Assembly: GCF_001485415.1 (NCBI RefSeq)
Contig: NZ_BCMQ01000012.1
Span: forward strand, 1 to 64,000
From: Myroides odoratimimus
GTDB lineage: Bacteria; Bacteroidota; Bacteroidia; Flavobacteriales; Flavobacteriaceae
DNA: 64,000 nt
Reading direction: 5' to 3'
The notes under the pieces were generated by a model that saw only the letters and a program-made list of their open reading frames with translations, did not search any database and was not told where the DNA came from. Made by a program: the position numbers and the translations under genes. Shown one piece after another: positions 52,825 through 63,298 of the stretch; the first letter of the stretch is position 1; each line of letters opens with the position of its first letter.

Positions 52825-55380
52825 CTATATTTCCTTTCCATTTATATCAATAACTACTGCTACTCCATTCTTTATCGCAGTAGTTTTACCATCTTTAAAC
52901 TCTCCTATATGACTGTATGTAGTCGGTTCTAATACGATTACCCCTTTATCATTCATAAATCCTACATAGTTATTCAGCCTAATTCGCGCTGTATTATCTT
53001 TAGTGAAGCGCTCTACCTTATCATATTTCGCTACTGATACTACCTTTTGTAACTTATCCGCTATGCCCCACTTACCTTTCTCTAAATATGTAGCGTAGCC
53101 TTTAAATAAGTTATCTACATCTGTATACTGACCTGGTTTAAATAACTCTATCCCATTCTCATAATTAACAATAGTCAATAGTCCATTCGCTCTCACCTTT
53201 GCTAACTTGTCTTTTGTCAAAGCATAATCTGGTATTTCATATTTGGCATGCACAGTCGTAAGCCCTACATGATTCACAAATCCGTATAAACCTCCTTTTA
53301 CTAAATAGGCATATCCTTCATTATTAAACTCACTGATACGATCGTACATCGGGTTTATAACAATGATGCCCTGTTTATTAATCAGTCCCCATACCCCATT
53401 CTGTTTCATCCTAGCTACTAGAGCATTGGTGAAGTCTAGCTCGTTCTCATAAACAGGAGAAGTGATATGTACAAGATTAACAGATGCAAAACCATGTAAA
53501 TCATTCATCCCTTTTAACAAAATGACTTTGTTTGCATAGTCAAACTTTATCTCTTTATAGTTATCCTCTAAGATCTTTCCGTTCTGATTAAAAACATTAT
53601 ACATTGTCACTGAAGAAGTGTGGATAGTAAGCTTTCTATTACTCTCTTTGTCTGGCGTAGATACCTCATCATATTCTACAGCTAGAACTTCTTTCCACTG
53701 TCTATTAATTAACCCGCTCTTATTGCCAAAAGACACTACTGCATGATTATCCTCTGCGAACTCTTCTATATCTGTATATTTAGTCGGTTCTACCAACATA
53801 TTCATTCTAGAGTCAAATATGCCTAAATAAGGAGCCTTAAGTACTTTAAACACTCCAGCTTCATTAAATGGATATATCTCTGTATAATAAGTATCTAATC
53901 GCTCTTCGAAGTTTTTATCTATAAGATTCTTAGATATCTCATTCTTCGGTACTAATGCATATCCAAAAGAGTTATAATTATCTATTCGCTCATAGGTTGG
54001 TTCTAAACGTTTATACGTTTTTAGATGGAATAACCCTACAGCTCTTTCTATACCTGGTATATCATTGTAGATTCTCACAGTACCTTGGTCTTCTGTCACA
54101 TTGATATCCTTATAGTCCACAGGTAATACAACTTCCCAATTCTTATTCGCTAACCCTAGTTTACTGTCTAGTGTTAAGATTGTCATATCATAAGGTAGTA
54201 AAGTTCCGATATTATCATACATCACAGGTAGCACTACTTTCCATTGTTTATTAATCACTCCCCATTTACCATTCTGATTGACACGCGCAAAGCCCTCAGC
54301 GTTAAACACGGTTATATTATCATATTCTGGAGCTAATAATACCTTAAACTCTCTGTTAATCACTCCCCACTTCTCTCCTACTTTAATACGTGCAAAACCT
54401 TGTTCGTCGAATTCTGTGATCTCATCATATATAGGCTCTAAGATTACCTTGTGATTCTTATCAATGAATCCCCACTTCTCCCCTACATGTAATCTGGCAT
54501 AACCTGATTTATCAAACTCAAATATCTTAAAGTCTGCCTCAAAACGAGGTGCTATAATTTCTTTCCAATCTTTATTTAACAGCCCCCATTTCTCTTTTAA
54601 AACTACTTTATAAGTAACTTCTACCTCATCATTAGACTCTTTAATCTCATCGTACTTAGGCTCTAGAATCTTTCCTTCCGTGTTAATCATCCCCATCTTT
54701 AACGAGTCGATTAACATCGCTATACCTCTAGTATCAAATTTGGTAATACTGTCATACTTAGCATTCGCTAATACTTTCCAATTCTTATTAATCAATCCTC
54801 TCTTTGTATTCTGCTCTACGATGATGTGATCTGCATTCACTCCTTCTGTTCCAAAATCGCGAATCTTAGTATAAGAAGGTTTGATTGCTAATTTCCAATC
54901 CTTGTCTATAATACCATACTTCTGCTCTATCATCACCTTTACATACTGCTTATCATAGTAGCCTGTAATCTCATCATACAAAGGTTCTATCTTCTCTTCT
55001 CCCTTAGTATTAATCACTCCACTTTTTTCTAATCTCACTACAGTCGCATATCCCTGTATACTAAAATCTTTAATATCGTTATAAGTAGGAGCTATTACAG
55101 GTTTGCCCAGCATATCTATTATTCCCCAAAGCTTACTCTTTTTTACTCTAGCTATTTTATGTTGGTCAAAATCTTTTACAGCTTCATACTGAGGTACCAC
55201 TACCACAACATTAGCCTGTGGGTCTCTGAACCCCCATAAACCACGCTCTTCAAAAGGGATTAGTATTTTAGGTTGATAATCTGGTTTCTCTTCTTTAGGT
55301 TTATCATTCTTGTTATTGTCATCATTGCTACAAGAAAATGACAAGAAGCCAATTAATATAAGTAAGGTTATTTTTTTCAT
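52825..55380 (-). CDS. WG-repeat lipoprotein
   Basis: 851 aa. Lipoprotein signal (LLILIGFLSFSC, Cys about 17) followed by a Asp/Asn/Lys-rich linker and about fifteen or more WG-type repeats of roughly 40-50 residues (WGVINREFKVLLAPEYDNI, WGFIDKNHKVILEPIYDEI, KWGIADKLQKV). Beta-propeller/solenoid-like surface protein, probably anchored to the outer membrane. Function unknown; similar proteins are common in Bacteroidota. Confidence 0.88.
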   Translation of the reverse strand: MKKITLLILIGFLSFSCSNDDNNKNDKPKEEKPDYQPKILIPFEERGLWGFRDPQANVVVVVPQYEAVKDFDQHKIARVKKSKLWGIIDMLGKPVIAPTYNDIKDFSIQGYATVVRLEKSGVINTKGEEKIEPLYDEITGYYDKQYVKVMIEQKYGIIDKDWKLAIKPSYTKIRDFGTEGVNADHIIVEQNTKRGLINKNWKVLANAKYDSITKFDTRGIAMLIDSLKMGMINTEGKILEPKYDEIKESNDEVEVTYKVVLKEKWGLLNKDWKEIIAPRFEADFKIFEFDKSGYARLHVGEKWGFIDKNHKVILEPIYDEITEFDEQGFARIKVGEKWGVINREFKVLLAPEYDNITVFNAEGFARVNQNGKWGVINKQWKVVLPVMYDNIGTLLPYDMTILTLDSKLGLANKNWEVVLPVDYKDINVTEDQGTVRIYNDIPGIERAVGLFHLKTYKRLEPTYERIDNYNSFGYALVPKNEISKNLIDKNFEERLDTYYTEIYPFNEAGVFKVLKAPYLGIFDSRMNMLVEPTKYTDIEEFAEDNHAVVSFGNKSGLINRQWKEVLAVEYDEVSTPDKESNRKLTIHTSSVTMYNVFNQNGKILEDNYKEIKFDYANKVILLKGMNDLHGFASVNLVHITSPVYENELDFTNALVARMKQNGVWGLINKQGIIVINPMYDRISEFNNEGYAYLVKGGLYGFVNHVGLTTVHAKYEIPDYALTKDKLAKVRANGLLTIVNYENGIELFKPGQYTDVDNLFKGYATYLEKGKWGIADKLQKVVSVAKYDKVERFTKDNTARIRLNNYVGFMNDKGVIVLEPTTYSHIGEFKDGKTTAIKNGVAVVIDINGKEI

Positions 55381-55532
55381 AAACGTTTAACGATTATTTG
55401 AATAGTTAACAAGGAGAATCAAACAAATTCATCAATCCAAATATATAAAAAATTAACATTATTTAATTATTACACTTAAAAAACAACAATATAACCACAC
55501 AAAACACTAAATAACAAAACATATAAAAACAA

Positions 55533-55570
55533 AAAAAGATGATATACTTTATATTTATACCATCTTTTAT
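55533..55570 (-). terminator. terminator of the oxidoreductase gene
   Basis: AAAAGATG-ATATA pairs with TATAC-CATCTTTT with a mismatch; T7 on the minus strand. Confidence 0.65.
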
Positions 55571-55590
55571 GTTTGATTATTATATTTATT

Positions 55591-56541
55591 TTAAGAAATA
55601 CACACAACTACCTTTCCTACAGTATTCCCACTTTCTATATATAAATGTGCTTTATCCATGTCTTCAAAGTCAAAAACACGACTAATATGAGCTTTTACAA
55701 TACCTTTTTCTAAGAGATCAGCTATGATTTTCATATCTCTTCCACTCGAATACACACTCATAAAACAACTTCCGTGTAACTGTTTTTCATTAAACAATGC
55801 TTCATCTTTCTTTGTATATCCTGATGGCAAAGCTACAAGAGTACCGAACTGCTTAAGTACCTTTACTGATTTCTGAAAATTGTCTCCACCTACTGCCTCT
55901 AAGACAAAATCTATATCTGACACTACTTCCTCAAACTTCACACTTCTATAATCAATATACTCATCAGCTCCTAAGTTTAAAACAAAGTCTTTATTCTTCA
56001 ATGAAGATGTTCCTATCACATAAGCCCCTAAATGCTTAGCAATCTGCACTGCATAATGCCCTACTCCTCCAGATGCGGCATGTATTAGTACCTTATCATT
56101 AGGTCTTAGTTTACCATAACTATCAAAAGCCTGCCATGCAGTCAAAGCTGCTAAGGTAGACGCAGCTGCTTCTTCATAAGTAATATTACTAGGTTTTAAA
56201 GCGATCTGATTAACGGGCACAGCAATATATTCTGCATAAGCCCTGCCGTGCCCTGGAAAGTTTACCATACCAAAAACAGCATCGTCTACTTTAAACTCTT
56301 GTACGTGATCTCCTATTGCTTCTATTACACCTGAAAAGTCCCATCCTAAAATAATAGGAGTAAACTGCTCTACTACTTTAGACATCCCTACTGTACCAGC
56401 TCTAGTCAAAGCATCCACTGGATTAATACTAAGTGCTTTCACTTTTACTAATACTTCATCTTTATTTATAAAAGGCATCTCTACCTCTCTGATTTGAAGA
56501 TTCTCTACTCCTCCAAATTCATTTAACACAATTGCTTTCAT
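55591..56541 (-). CDS. NADP-dependent oxidoreductase (MDR, zinc-independent)
   Basis: 316 aa from ATG 56541 (MKAIVLNEFGG), the usual family start; the frame extends 21 bp further. GroES-like domain 1-120 (SINPVDALTRAGTV, LGWDFSGVIEAIG) and Rossmann domain with HAASGGVGHYAVQIAKHLGA at about 146-166. No zinc ligands. It is divergent from an AraC regulator, its likely controller. Similar in type to the 3516 gene. Confidence 0.88.
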   Translation of the reverse strand: MKAIVLNEFGGVENLQIREVEMPFINKDEVLVKVKALSINPVDALTRAGTVGMSKVVEQFTPIILGWDFSGVIEAIGDHVQEFKVDDAVFGMVNFPGHGRAYAEYIAVPVNQIALKPSNITYEEAAASTLAALTAWQAFDSYGKLRPNDKVLIHAASGGVGHYAVQIAKHLGAYVIGTSSLKNKDFVLNLGADEYIDYRSVKFEEVVSDIDFVLEAVGGDNFQKSVKVLKQFGTLVALPSGYTKKDEALFNEKQLHGSCFMSVYSSGRDMKIIADLLEKGIVKAHISRVFDFEDMDKAHLYIESGNTVGKVVVCIS

Positions 56542-56620
56542 ATAATTATTACTTTTACACAAAAATAAACTGATTAAACACCATCATACAGGTACATTTT
56601 AATCAAATAACAGTATATAC

Positions 56621-57454
56621 ATGGCAAGAGAAAATATATATCAACCCTTTGAGGTCTTTTATGAGAAGGTAGATTCTTGTCCTCTACAGAACAGACAATT
56701 CAATTTTTTTGAGTTTGTATTTGTGATTTCAGGAGAAGGAACACACACTGTAAATGGCAATAAAAGCAAAATAACTATGGGTGACCTATATCTAATCACT
56801 CCAGAAGACAAACACTCTTTTGACCTAACAGCTCAATCAGAGTTTGTCGTTATTCGCGTGAATGATGAATACATCAAGCAATACAATGCTGCTAATATTA
56901 ATCACTTAGAATGCGTGCTGTACTATGCTACGCATCTACCTACTTCTATTATAACAGATGAGGAAGACAAACATATCATTCACAAAATAGTAGAATGCCT
57001 TATACTCAGTATCCAAAATACTAAAACCTGTAATTGCGATTTACAACGTCAGTATATCAATGCTATTATGATTATAGCTACGCGTAATCTAATGAACTAT
57101 ATTCCTGAAAACTTAACCACTAAAGAACAAAAGGTATTAGACATCATAAGTTACATACAACAGAACATCTATGACCTCAAACGATTAACAGCACAGGTTA
57201 TAGGACAAGAATTTGGTCTAGCACCGTCTTATATAGGTAATTATTTTTTTAATCAATGCGGAGAAACTATGCAGCAGTACATCACTACTTATCGACTAAA
57301 ACTTATTAAGCAACGTCTATTATTTAGCGATCTTAGAATAGGTGAGATAGCTTCTGAATTTACGTTTACAGATGAGAGTCATGCTAACAAATTCTTTAAG
57401 AAACATGAAAGTATGAGTATGTCGGCTTATAGAAAGACACATCAAAAAAGATAA
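56621..57454 (+). CDS. AraC family transcriptional regulator
   Basis: 277 aa. N-terminal cupin sensor (FVFVISGEGTHTVNGNKSKI, MGDLYLITPEDKHSF, residues about 28-68). C-terminal double HTH (about 185-275; FGLAPSYIGNYFFNQCGETM, RIGEIASEFTFTDESHANKFFKKH). It is divergent from the oxidoreductase gene with a 79-bp shared promoter region. Confidence 0.9.
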   Translation: MARENIYQPFEVFYEKVDSCPLQNRQFNFFEFVFVISGEGTHTVNGNKSKITMGDLYLITPEDKHSFDLTAQSEFVVIRVNDEYIKQYNAANINHLECVLYYATHLPTSIITDEEDKHIIHKIVECLILSIQNTKTCNCDLQRQYINAIMIIATRNLMNYIPENLTTKEQKVLDIISYIQQNIYDLKRLTAQVIGQEFGLAPSYIGNYFFNQCGETMQQYITTYRLKLIKQRLLFSDLRIGEIASEFTFTDESHANKFFKKHESMSMSAYRKTHQKR

Positions 57455-57528
57455 TCTTTTTTATATCAGAAATAGTTGTAATTTCATTCTGAATAAGCTT
57501 TTCCTTTTTCTATCTCTTAAAAAAGGCT

Positions 57529-58188
57529 ATGCTATTATTCATCAAACCATTACAACGCTTTTTTAAAAAAGACTTTATGAAAAACAAAATCAATTGGCCA
57601 AGAGTAGGTATTATCACAAGTACAATTATCTTCTTTATCGTAGCCATAACTTTTGAAATATTTGAGCTAGCTTCTCTTCCTGGTCAGTTCTTTGGTACAT
57701 TATTAGGAGTTGTAATTACAGCTATTATTACTGTTCTCTTATTACAAGGACAAACTAAAAGTGAAGAGTCTAGAGAACGTCACTTATTAGTATTTGAAAA
57801 GAAACAAGAAGTTTTCTTTCAATTCTTGACTCAGCTAAACACGATCTTACAACGAGAATCACTTAGTCCACACTTATCTACAGGTAAGAAAATAGAGAAA
57901 GAAGTGAATAACCTACACGATCTGATCTTTGAGTTTGGTTTTCTTCAAATGCATACCTCAGCAGAGACTTTTGATAAAATCTTAGTTCACGTAGGTAATC
58001 TAATGACTGAAAGTCATCAGATCAAAATAGCAGAAAACCAATCAATAGAAAAAGTAGAACAATACTACTTAACGCTTACTTCAGATTTCTTTGCTATCGT
58101 ATCACTACTTAAGCATGAATTATACAATGAATTCTCTCCTCATATAGACAAGGATAAATTAGATAGAATCATTCGTCTATCTTTCTAA
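57529..58188 (+). CDS. two-TM membrane protein of unknown function
   Basis: 219 aa; start 57529 (AAGG upstream) or 57577. Two membrane helices (about 27-47 GIITSTIIFFIVAITFEIFE and 55-72 FGTLLGVVITAIITVLLL), then a cytoplasmic helical domain of about 140 residues beginning with a charged segment SEESRERHLLVFEKKQEVFFQF. No family recognised; layout resembles small membrane scaffolds. Convergent with metE. Confidence 0.65.
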   Translation: MLLFIKPLQRFFKKDFMKNKINWPRVGIITSTIIFFIVAITFEIFELASLPGQFFGTLLGVVITAIITVLLLQGQTKSEESRERHLLVFEKKQEVFFQFLTQLNTILQRESLSPHLSTGKKIEKEVNNLHDLIFEFGFLQMHTSAETFDKILVHVGNLMTESHQIKIAENQSIEKVEQYYLTLTSDFFAIVSLLKHELYNEFSPHIDKDKLDRIIRLSF

Positions 58189-58200
58189 CTAAAATAATAG

Positions 58201-58234
58201 AATAAGGCTCTTGTTGATCAACAAGAGCCTTATT
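58201..58234. terminator. perfect 34-bp palindrome, bidirectional terminator
   Basis: Two 17-bp arms (AATAAGGCTCTTGTTGA and complement) with no spacer between convergent genes. The loop would be formed from the central bases. Confidence 0.8.
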
Positions 58235-58237
58235 CTA

Positions 58238-60547
58238 TTAAATAGCTTCTACTAAACTTTCTTCTCTCAGTTTTTTAGAGACATTCACCATCGCTATAAG
58301 CGCTTTTTCAGTCTCTTCCCAATGACGCGTTTTTAATCCACAGTCAGGGTTTACCCATAATTGTTTTGTTGGTATATAGTTTTCTGCCTTTTTAATTAGA
58401 TACAACATTTCTTCTTCTGTAGGTACACGTGGAGAGTGAATATCATATACTCCTGGTCCAATCTCATTTGGGTATTTAAATGCTGCAAAAGCATCTAATA
58501 AATCCATCTGTGAACGAGAACACTCTATCGTAATCACATCTGCATCCATAGCTGCAATATGCTGTATAATATCGTTAAACTCAGAATAACACATATGAGT
58601 ATGAATCTGTGTCTCATTCTTCACTCCTGAAGCAGAAATTCTAAATGCTCTAACAGCCCAATCCAAATAACTATCCCAGGCTGCTTTACGCAATGGTAAG
58701 CCTTCTCTTATTGCAGGTTCATCAATCTGGATGATTTCAATATTAGCACTTTCTAAATCTACTACTTCATCTCTAATTGCTAAAGCTATTTGAGTACAGG
58801 TCTCAGACCTAGGAATATCATTTCGTACAAAGGACCACTGTAATATCGTCACTGGACCTGTCAACATTCCTTTTACCTTTTGCTTAGTCAATGATTGTGC
58901 ATAAGCAGACCAGAATACCGTTAATGGCTTACTGCGATACACATCTCCATAAATAACAGGAGGTTTCACACATCTACTTCCATAACTCTGTACCCAACCA
59001 TTCTGAGTAAATGTAAATCCTTCTAATTGTTCTCCGAAGTACTCCACCATATCATTGCGTTCAAATTCTCCATGTACTAATACATCTAGACCGATTTCTT
59101 CTTGCCATTGTATAGCTCTAGCCGTCTCTTGTTTTAATAAATCTTCATACTGCTGTGCTGTAAGCTCTCCCTTTTTAAACTTAGCTCTCCACTGTCTTAC
59201 TTCTTTCGTCTGTGGGAACGAACCTATTGTTGTCGTTGGAAATAAAGGCAGGTCTAATGCTTTATGTTGTAAGGGTTGTCTCGTACTAAACGGAGCTTTT
59301 CTTTGTGCATCTTGCTCTGTAATTCCTTGTACGCGTCTTTTTACTGCTTCATGATGTATAAGCGTAGATGTACGTTTATCGTGTTGAGCTATTTTATTCT
59401 CTTGATAAACCAATATACCCTCTCTATCTACAACACTCGCTAACTTAGCTAAGTCTACTACTTCCTGAACCTTTTGTTTAGCAAAAGCGAGCCATTGCTT
59501 GATTTCTGTTGTTAATTTCACTTCTCCTTCTAAATCAATAGGGCTGTGAAGTAATGAACACGATGTCGCTATGATGATTTTCTCTTTCCCTCTTCGTTCA
59601 ATAGCTTTATCTATCAATGTTAATGATTGTTCATAATCGTTCTTCCAAATATTACGACCATCCACTACACCAAGTGACAATTTTAAACTAGCAGGAACCT
59701 TATTAAGTATCTCCTCTAATTGTTCTTCATTGCGAACTAGATCAATATGCAATACTTCTACTGGTAATGCCAATGCCAACGAAGCATTATCTTCTAATCC
59801 TCCAAAGTAAGTAGCTACAATTACCTTAAGATCTGGAAAAGAAGATTGTATAATATTGTAAAACGATGTGATTGCTTTTTTCTGTTCTTCTGTCAAGTCA
59901 AGCACTAGAAAAGGTTCATCAATTTGAATGTATTGAACTCCTTCATCTGTCAGACGTTTTATTATTTCAAGATATACAGGTAACAAACTATCTACTAAGC
60001 TTAATACATTGAAATCTTGTTCTTTTGCCTTACCTAATAGCAAATAAGAAACAAGACTTAAGATAACGGGCTTAGTCTCTATACCAATCTTCTTTGCTTC
60101 TTTATATTCCTCTACTACCTTTAGTGAAGTTAATTCAAACTGCTGTCCTTTATAAAACTCCGGTACGATATAGTGATAGTTAGTATCAAACCATTTTGTC
60201 ATTTCCATAGCAGTAATATCAAATCCACCTTTTTGATACCCTCTAGCCATCGCGAAGTATAAATCTAGTAAAGACAGACCTTCATTTGTACGGAGAGGCT
60301 GATACCTTTTAGGAATAGCTCCTAAGGTTAAACTCCAATCCAATACCTGATCATAAAATGAAAAGTCATTAGAAGGAATTAATGTAATACCTGCTGTCTT
60401 TTGTAATTGCCAATTTTGATGACGAATAGCTTGCGCAACCTGCTCTAACTCTTCTCTTTCAATTTTCTCAGCCCAATACTGTTCATTTGCTTTTTTCAGC
60501 TCTCTTTGGCCACCAATACGCGGATAGCCTAATACTTGTGTTTGCAT
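58238..60547 (-). CDS. metE: cobalamin-independent methionine synthase
   Basis: 769 aa from ATG 60547 (MQTQVLGYPRIGG); a GTG two codons earlier is possible. Two beta/alpha barrels: N-terminal half 1-360, catalytic half about 420-769 with FPTTTIGSFPQTKEVR and zinc ligands His and Cys in IHTHMCYSEF, then Glu in ITIECSRS and Cys in PDCGLKTRHW. It transfers the methyl of polyglutamyl methyl-tetrahydrofolate to homocysteine. It is controlled by the cobalamin riboswitch upstream: off when B12 is available. Confidence 0.96.
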   Translation of the reverse strand: MQTQVLGYPRIGGQRELKKANEQYWAEKIEREELEQVAQAIRHQNWQLQKTAGITLIPSNDFSFYDQVLDWSLTLGAIPKRYQPLRTNEGLSLLDLYFAMARGYQKGGFDITAMEMTKWFDTNYHYIVPEFYKGQQFELTSLKVVEEYKEAKKIGIETKPVILSLVSYLLLGKAKEQDFNVLSLVDSLLPVYLEIIKRLTDEGVQYIQIDEPFLVLDLTEEQKKAITSFYNIIQSSFPDLKVIVATYFGGLEDNASLALALPVEVLHIDLVRNEEQLEEILNKVPASLKLSLGVVDGRNIWKNDYEQSLTLIDKAIERRGKEKIIIATSCSLLHSPIDLEGEVKLTTEIKQWLAFAKQKVQEVVDLAKLASVVDREGILVYQENKIAQHDKRTSTLIHHEAVKRRVQGITEQDAQRKAPFSTRQPLQHKALDLPLFPTTTIGSFPQTKEVRQWRAKFKKGELTAQQYEDLLKQETARAIQWQEEIGLDVLVHGEFERNDMVEYFGEQLEGFTFTQNGWVQSYGSRCVKPPVIYGDVYRSKPLTVFWSAYAQSLTKQKVKGMLTGPVTILQWSFVRNDIPRSETCTQIALAIRDEVVDLESANIEIIQIDEPAIREGLPLRKAAWDSYLDWAVRAFRISASGVKNETQIHTHMCYSEFNDIIQHIAAMDADVITIECSRSQMDLLDAFAAFKYPNEIGPGVYDIHSPRVPTEEEMLYLIKKAENYIPTKQLWVNPDCGLKTRHWEETEKALIAMVNVSKKLREESLVEAI

Positions 60548-60734
60548 TTTCACAACTTTTTAAAATGGTTAATTAATCACTTAAAAAGTTCTCTCTTCCT
60601 AATGCATTACGCGGTAGTGGGGAAACTCTAATAGATAAGGAATAGCTATACAATACTACTTCTATATAACATAGAAACAGCACATCATAGCATCAAACCT
60701 GACTATAGCTCTTTACCGCGAAAGCATTGTCAAT

Positions 60735-60890
60735 TCAAAAATGGCAGGTCTCCTGACTTATAACTACACTAATCGCCCTTCCCGATTTTATATCAGTGAG
60801 CATAATATGACTAGTATATTCAATGTTACTTACAGTTGCGCGACAGTTCGTGATTCTCACACGATTCCCTTTTAATCTACAGTTAAGTAA
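60735..60890 (-). ncRNA. cobalamin riboswitch of metE
   Basis: Reads on the minus strand: GGGAATCGTGTGAGAATCAC, then ACTGTCGCGCAACTGTAA, and the B12 box AAGTCAGGAGACCTGCC (60751-60768 region), all class hallmarks in the right order. The leader from there to the metE start is about 190 nt and could hold the expression platform. Confidence 0.92.
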
Positions 60891-61039
60891 AACCTATTTT
60901 CGCCTGATGAAGTATTTTAAGAACAATTCATTAATTCTAAACAAAGATACAATTGAAGAATATAAACACATTACATATTCAACAATTAAGAACAAATAAC
61001 CATAATAATAATTTAAACAGATTTTAATTCTATTATCAC

Positions 61040-61047
61040 TACATTTG
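61040..61047 (+). promoter_or_regulatory. putative -7 element of the Lrp-type gene
   Basis: TACATTTG, 27 bp before the ATG; no clear TTG at -33. Confidence 0.4.
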
Positions 61048-61074
61048 GTACCACTAAAACAAAATATTATTCTA

Positions 61075-61536
61075 ATGCATAACCTAGACGAGACAGATTT
61101 AAAACTACTTCGAATACTATGTGACAACTCTAATCTGACTACAAAAGAGATTGCTCAACAAGTAAACCTATCTGCTACTCCAGTTTTTGAAAGAATAAAA
61201 CGACTAGAAAAAGAAGGCTTTATAAAGAAATATATCGCTTTAATAGATGCTGAAAAGCTAAATAAAGGCTTTATTGTATTCTGTAATATTAAACTTAAAC
61301 AACATGAGCGCCTTATCAATAACAAGTTTGTTGAAGATATTATGCTTATAGATGAAGTTGTTGAATGTTATAATATATCAGGAGATTTTGACTTTATCCT
61401 AAAAGTATATGCTAATGATATGAAGCATTACCAAGACTTTGTATTTAATAAATTAGCCATGGTAGATAGTATAGGAAGTACACATAGTTCTTTTGTGATG
61501 AGAGAAATTAAGAACACTCACAACATTTCTTTTTAA
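61075..61536 (+). CDS. Lrp/AsnC family transcriptional regulator
   Basis: 153 aa from ATG 61075 (MHNLDETDLKLL); the frame's earlier TTG at 61045 is not preferred. N-terminal HTH (LCDNSNLTTKEIAQQVNLSATPVFERIKRLEKEGFIKKY) and C-terminal RAM/AsnC sensor domain about 65-150 (ECYNISGDFDFILKVYANDM). Binds an amino acid. It is divergent from the riboswitch-metE unit, so methionine-related regulation is possible. The effector is unknown. Confidence 0.88.
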   Translation: MHNLDETDLKLLRILCDNSNLTTKEIAQQVNLSATPVFERIKRLEKEGFIKKYIALIDAEKLNKGFIVFCNIKLKQHERLINNKFVEDIMLIDEVVECYNISGDFDFILKVYANDMKHYQDFVFNKLAMVDSIGSTHSSFVMREIKNTHNISF

Positions 61537-61566
61537 ATATTAAAAGAAATCAATTAAAACAAAAAA

Positions 61567-61587
61567 GCCACATCTCACGATGTGGCT
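61567..61587. terminator. terminator
   Basis: GCCACATC-TCAC-GATGTGGC with A6 before it (T6 on the minus strand), between the Lrp-type gene and the convergent outer-membrane factor gene. Confidence 0.7.
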
Positions 61588-61812
61588 CTCTCAATTAAAA
61601 AGTAGTAAAAAATCGACAAAGATTATTTGTCTAGAAAGACTCAATCTATTGACATAATCCAGTTTTATAAATAGTTTCCAAATTAGCACGATGATTAACT
61701 ATCTAAAAGTAAAATGCCGACGAACAGATTGAGTCAAGTAATTAATAATCTACTATAAAGATTGTTCTCCCTATAGTATCACTTTCATTACTCTATATAT
61801 AAATGGAAAAAA

Positions 61813-63204
61813 TTATTCTCTCCAACCTCCTCCTAATGCTTTATAAAGCTTAATAATGGCTTGCCATTCTAATAGCTGATCATTACTATGTGCTAATTGT
61901 GCATAAAGGTGTGCTTGTTCTGAAGTCAATACATCTGTATAATTCGTTGATGAATGATACACTAATAACTTCTTTGTATAATCAACAGCTAAGGCTAACT
62001 TATCCACTTGTTGTTGTCTCATAGTCAGTTGCTCTCCTGCCATCTCATAAGCATATAGTGCATCAGAGACCTCTTGCCCTGCTACTAACATAGTTTTTTG
62101 AAAGTTGTACGCTTTCTCTTGATAACTCGCTTTCGCTATCTCTAACCTCGTTTTGTTTTGTCTTTTATTAAAGATAGGCTGTAATAAGCCCCCTGCTATA
62201 TTAGCAAACAATCCTGTAGAAGTAAACCAATCTTTAAACTCATAACTAGAGAATCCCGCTCCTCCTGTGATATTTAATGAAGGGTAGAATGCTCTCTTAG
62301 CCGCATTCACATCTTCAAAATACGCTGCCAACTCATACTCAGCTGCCATCACATCAGGCCTATTCTTTAATAGATGTGCAGGTATCCCTATACTTGGTTC
62401 TATTGGTAGTTCTTGTACAGTTAAGTTAGCTCTATCTATTGTACCTACAGGTTTCCCTAATAGAACATTCAATGCATTTTCTACTTCTCTGATTTGGCGT
62501 TTCACACCAGGTAGTGTAGCCTCAGCGTCATAGTAGTTAGCTTCACTCTGTACCACAGCCGCACCTGTTACTACACTTGACTCCTTCAACTTTTGCATTG
62601 TTTCAACATCTACTTTTCTATTCACTATCGTCTTTTCGATAATAGTTTGTTGTTGATCTAACGCCAATAATTGGTAATAATAATCTGCTATCTGAGCGAC
62701 TATCTGAGTCTGCACAGCCTTTTGTCCTGCATCAGACTGAAGCATTCTATAGTAAGCAGCACGCTTACTACTCGCTAATTTTCCCCATACATCTATCTCC
62801 CAAGAAGTATTAGCGAATACATCATACTGTGTCGCATTCTTTACAAAACCAAACCCCTGAGGATAAGATAATCTTGATCTTTTCACTCCTCCACCTATAC
62901 TTAAGTCAGGTAAGAACGCAGCTTTAGATTGTTTTAATAACGCCTCTGAAGCATGTAGCCTTTCTATCCCTATCTTTAGGTCTAAGTTATTTTCTATTCC
63001 TTCTGTTATTAGCTCTTGTAGCTTTGCATCTTTAAACAAAGTTTGCCAAGGCATCATGCCTATACTTAATGTGTCCCCTTCTTGGGTATTTCGATAAAGC
63101 TCTTTTGCAGCAATATCTAAGTGCTGATAACTCTGTGTGGATTGGCATGAGGCCAACATCCCCATAGCCAGAGCACCTATATATATTTTATATGTCCATT
63201 TCAT
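61813..63204 (-). CDS. RND efflux outer-membrane lipoprotein (NodT/OprM type)
   Basis: 463 aa. Lipoprotein signal MGMLASCQS (Cys about 20). Two outer-membrane-efflux repeats, with IGIERLHASEALLKQSKAAFLPDL and LLKNRPDVMAAEYELAAYFEDVNAAKRAFYPSL (conserved PDV region). Exit duct of the pump whose permease gene is 95 bp upstream on the same strand. Separate from the TolC-type protein of the first efflux operon. Confidence 0.92.
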   Translation of the reverse strand: MKWTYKIYIGALAMGMLASCQSTQSYQHLDIAAKELYRNTQEGDTLSIGMMPWQTLFKDAKLQELITEGIENNLDLKIGIERLHASEALLKQSKAAFLPDLSIGGGVKRSRLSYPQGFGFVKNATQYDVFANTSWEIDVWGKLASSKRAAYYRMLQSDAGQKAVQTQIVAQIADYYYQLLALDQQQTIIEKTIVNRKVDVETMQKLKESSVVTGAAVVQSEANYYDAEATLPGVKRQIREVENALNVLLGKPVGTIDRANLTVQELPIEPSIGIPAHLLKNRPDVMAAEYELAAYFEDVNAAKRAFYPSLNITGGAGFSSYEFKDWFTSTGLFANIAGGLLQPIFNKRQNKTRLEIAKASYQEKAYNFQKTMLVAGQEVSDALYAYEMAGEQLTMRQQQVDKLALAVDYTKKLLVYHSSTNYTDVLTSEQAHLYAQLAHSNDQLLEWQAIIKLYKALGGGWRE

Positions 63205-63298
63205 GATTCTTCTGATTTATCGCATTGACTTAAGTCATTGTGTAACGTATAAGTGCACCCTTAGATACACTTATACATTTCTCACTTTATAATTACAC

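Noticed and set aside
60894..61127. 77-aa ORF antisense to the Lrp-type gene start and riboswitch leader
   Set aside because: Covers a promoter region and an established gene start; no homology.
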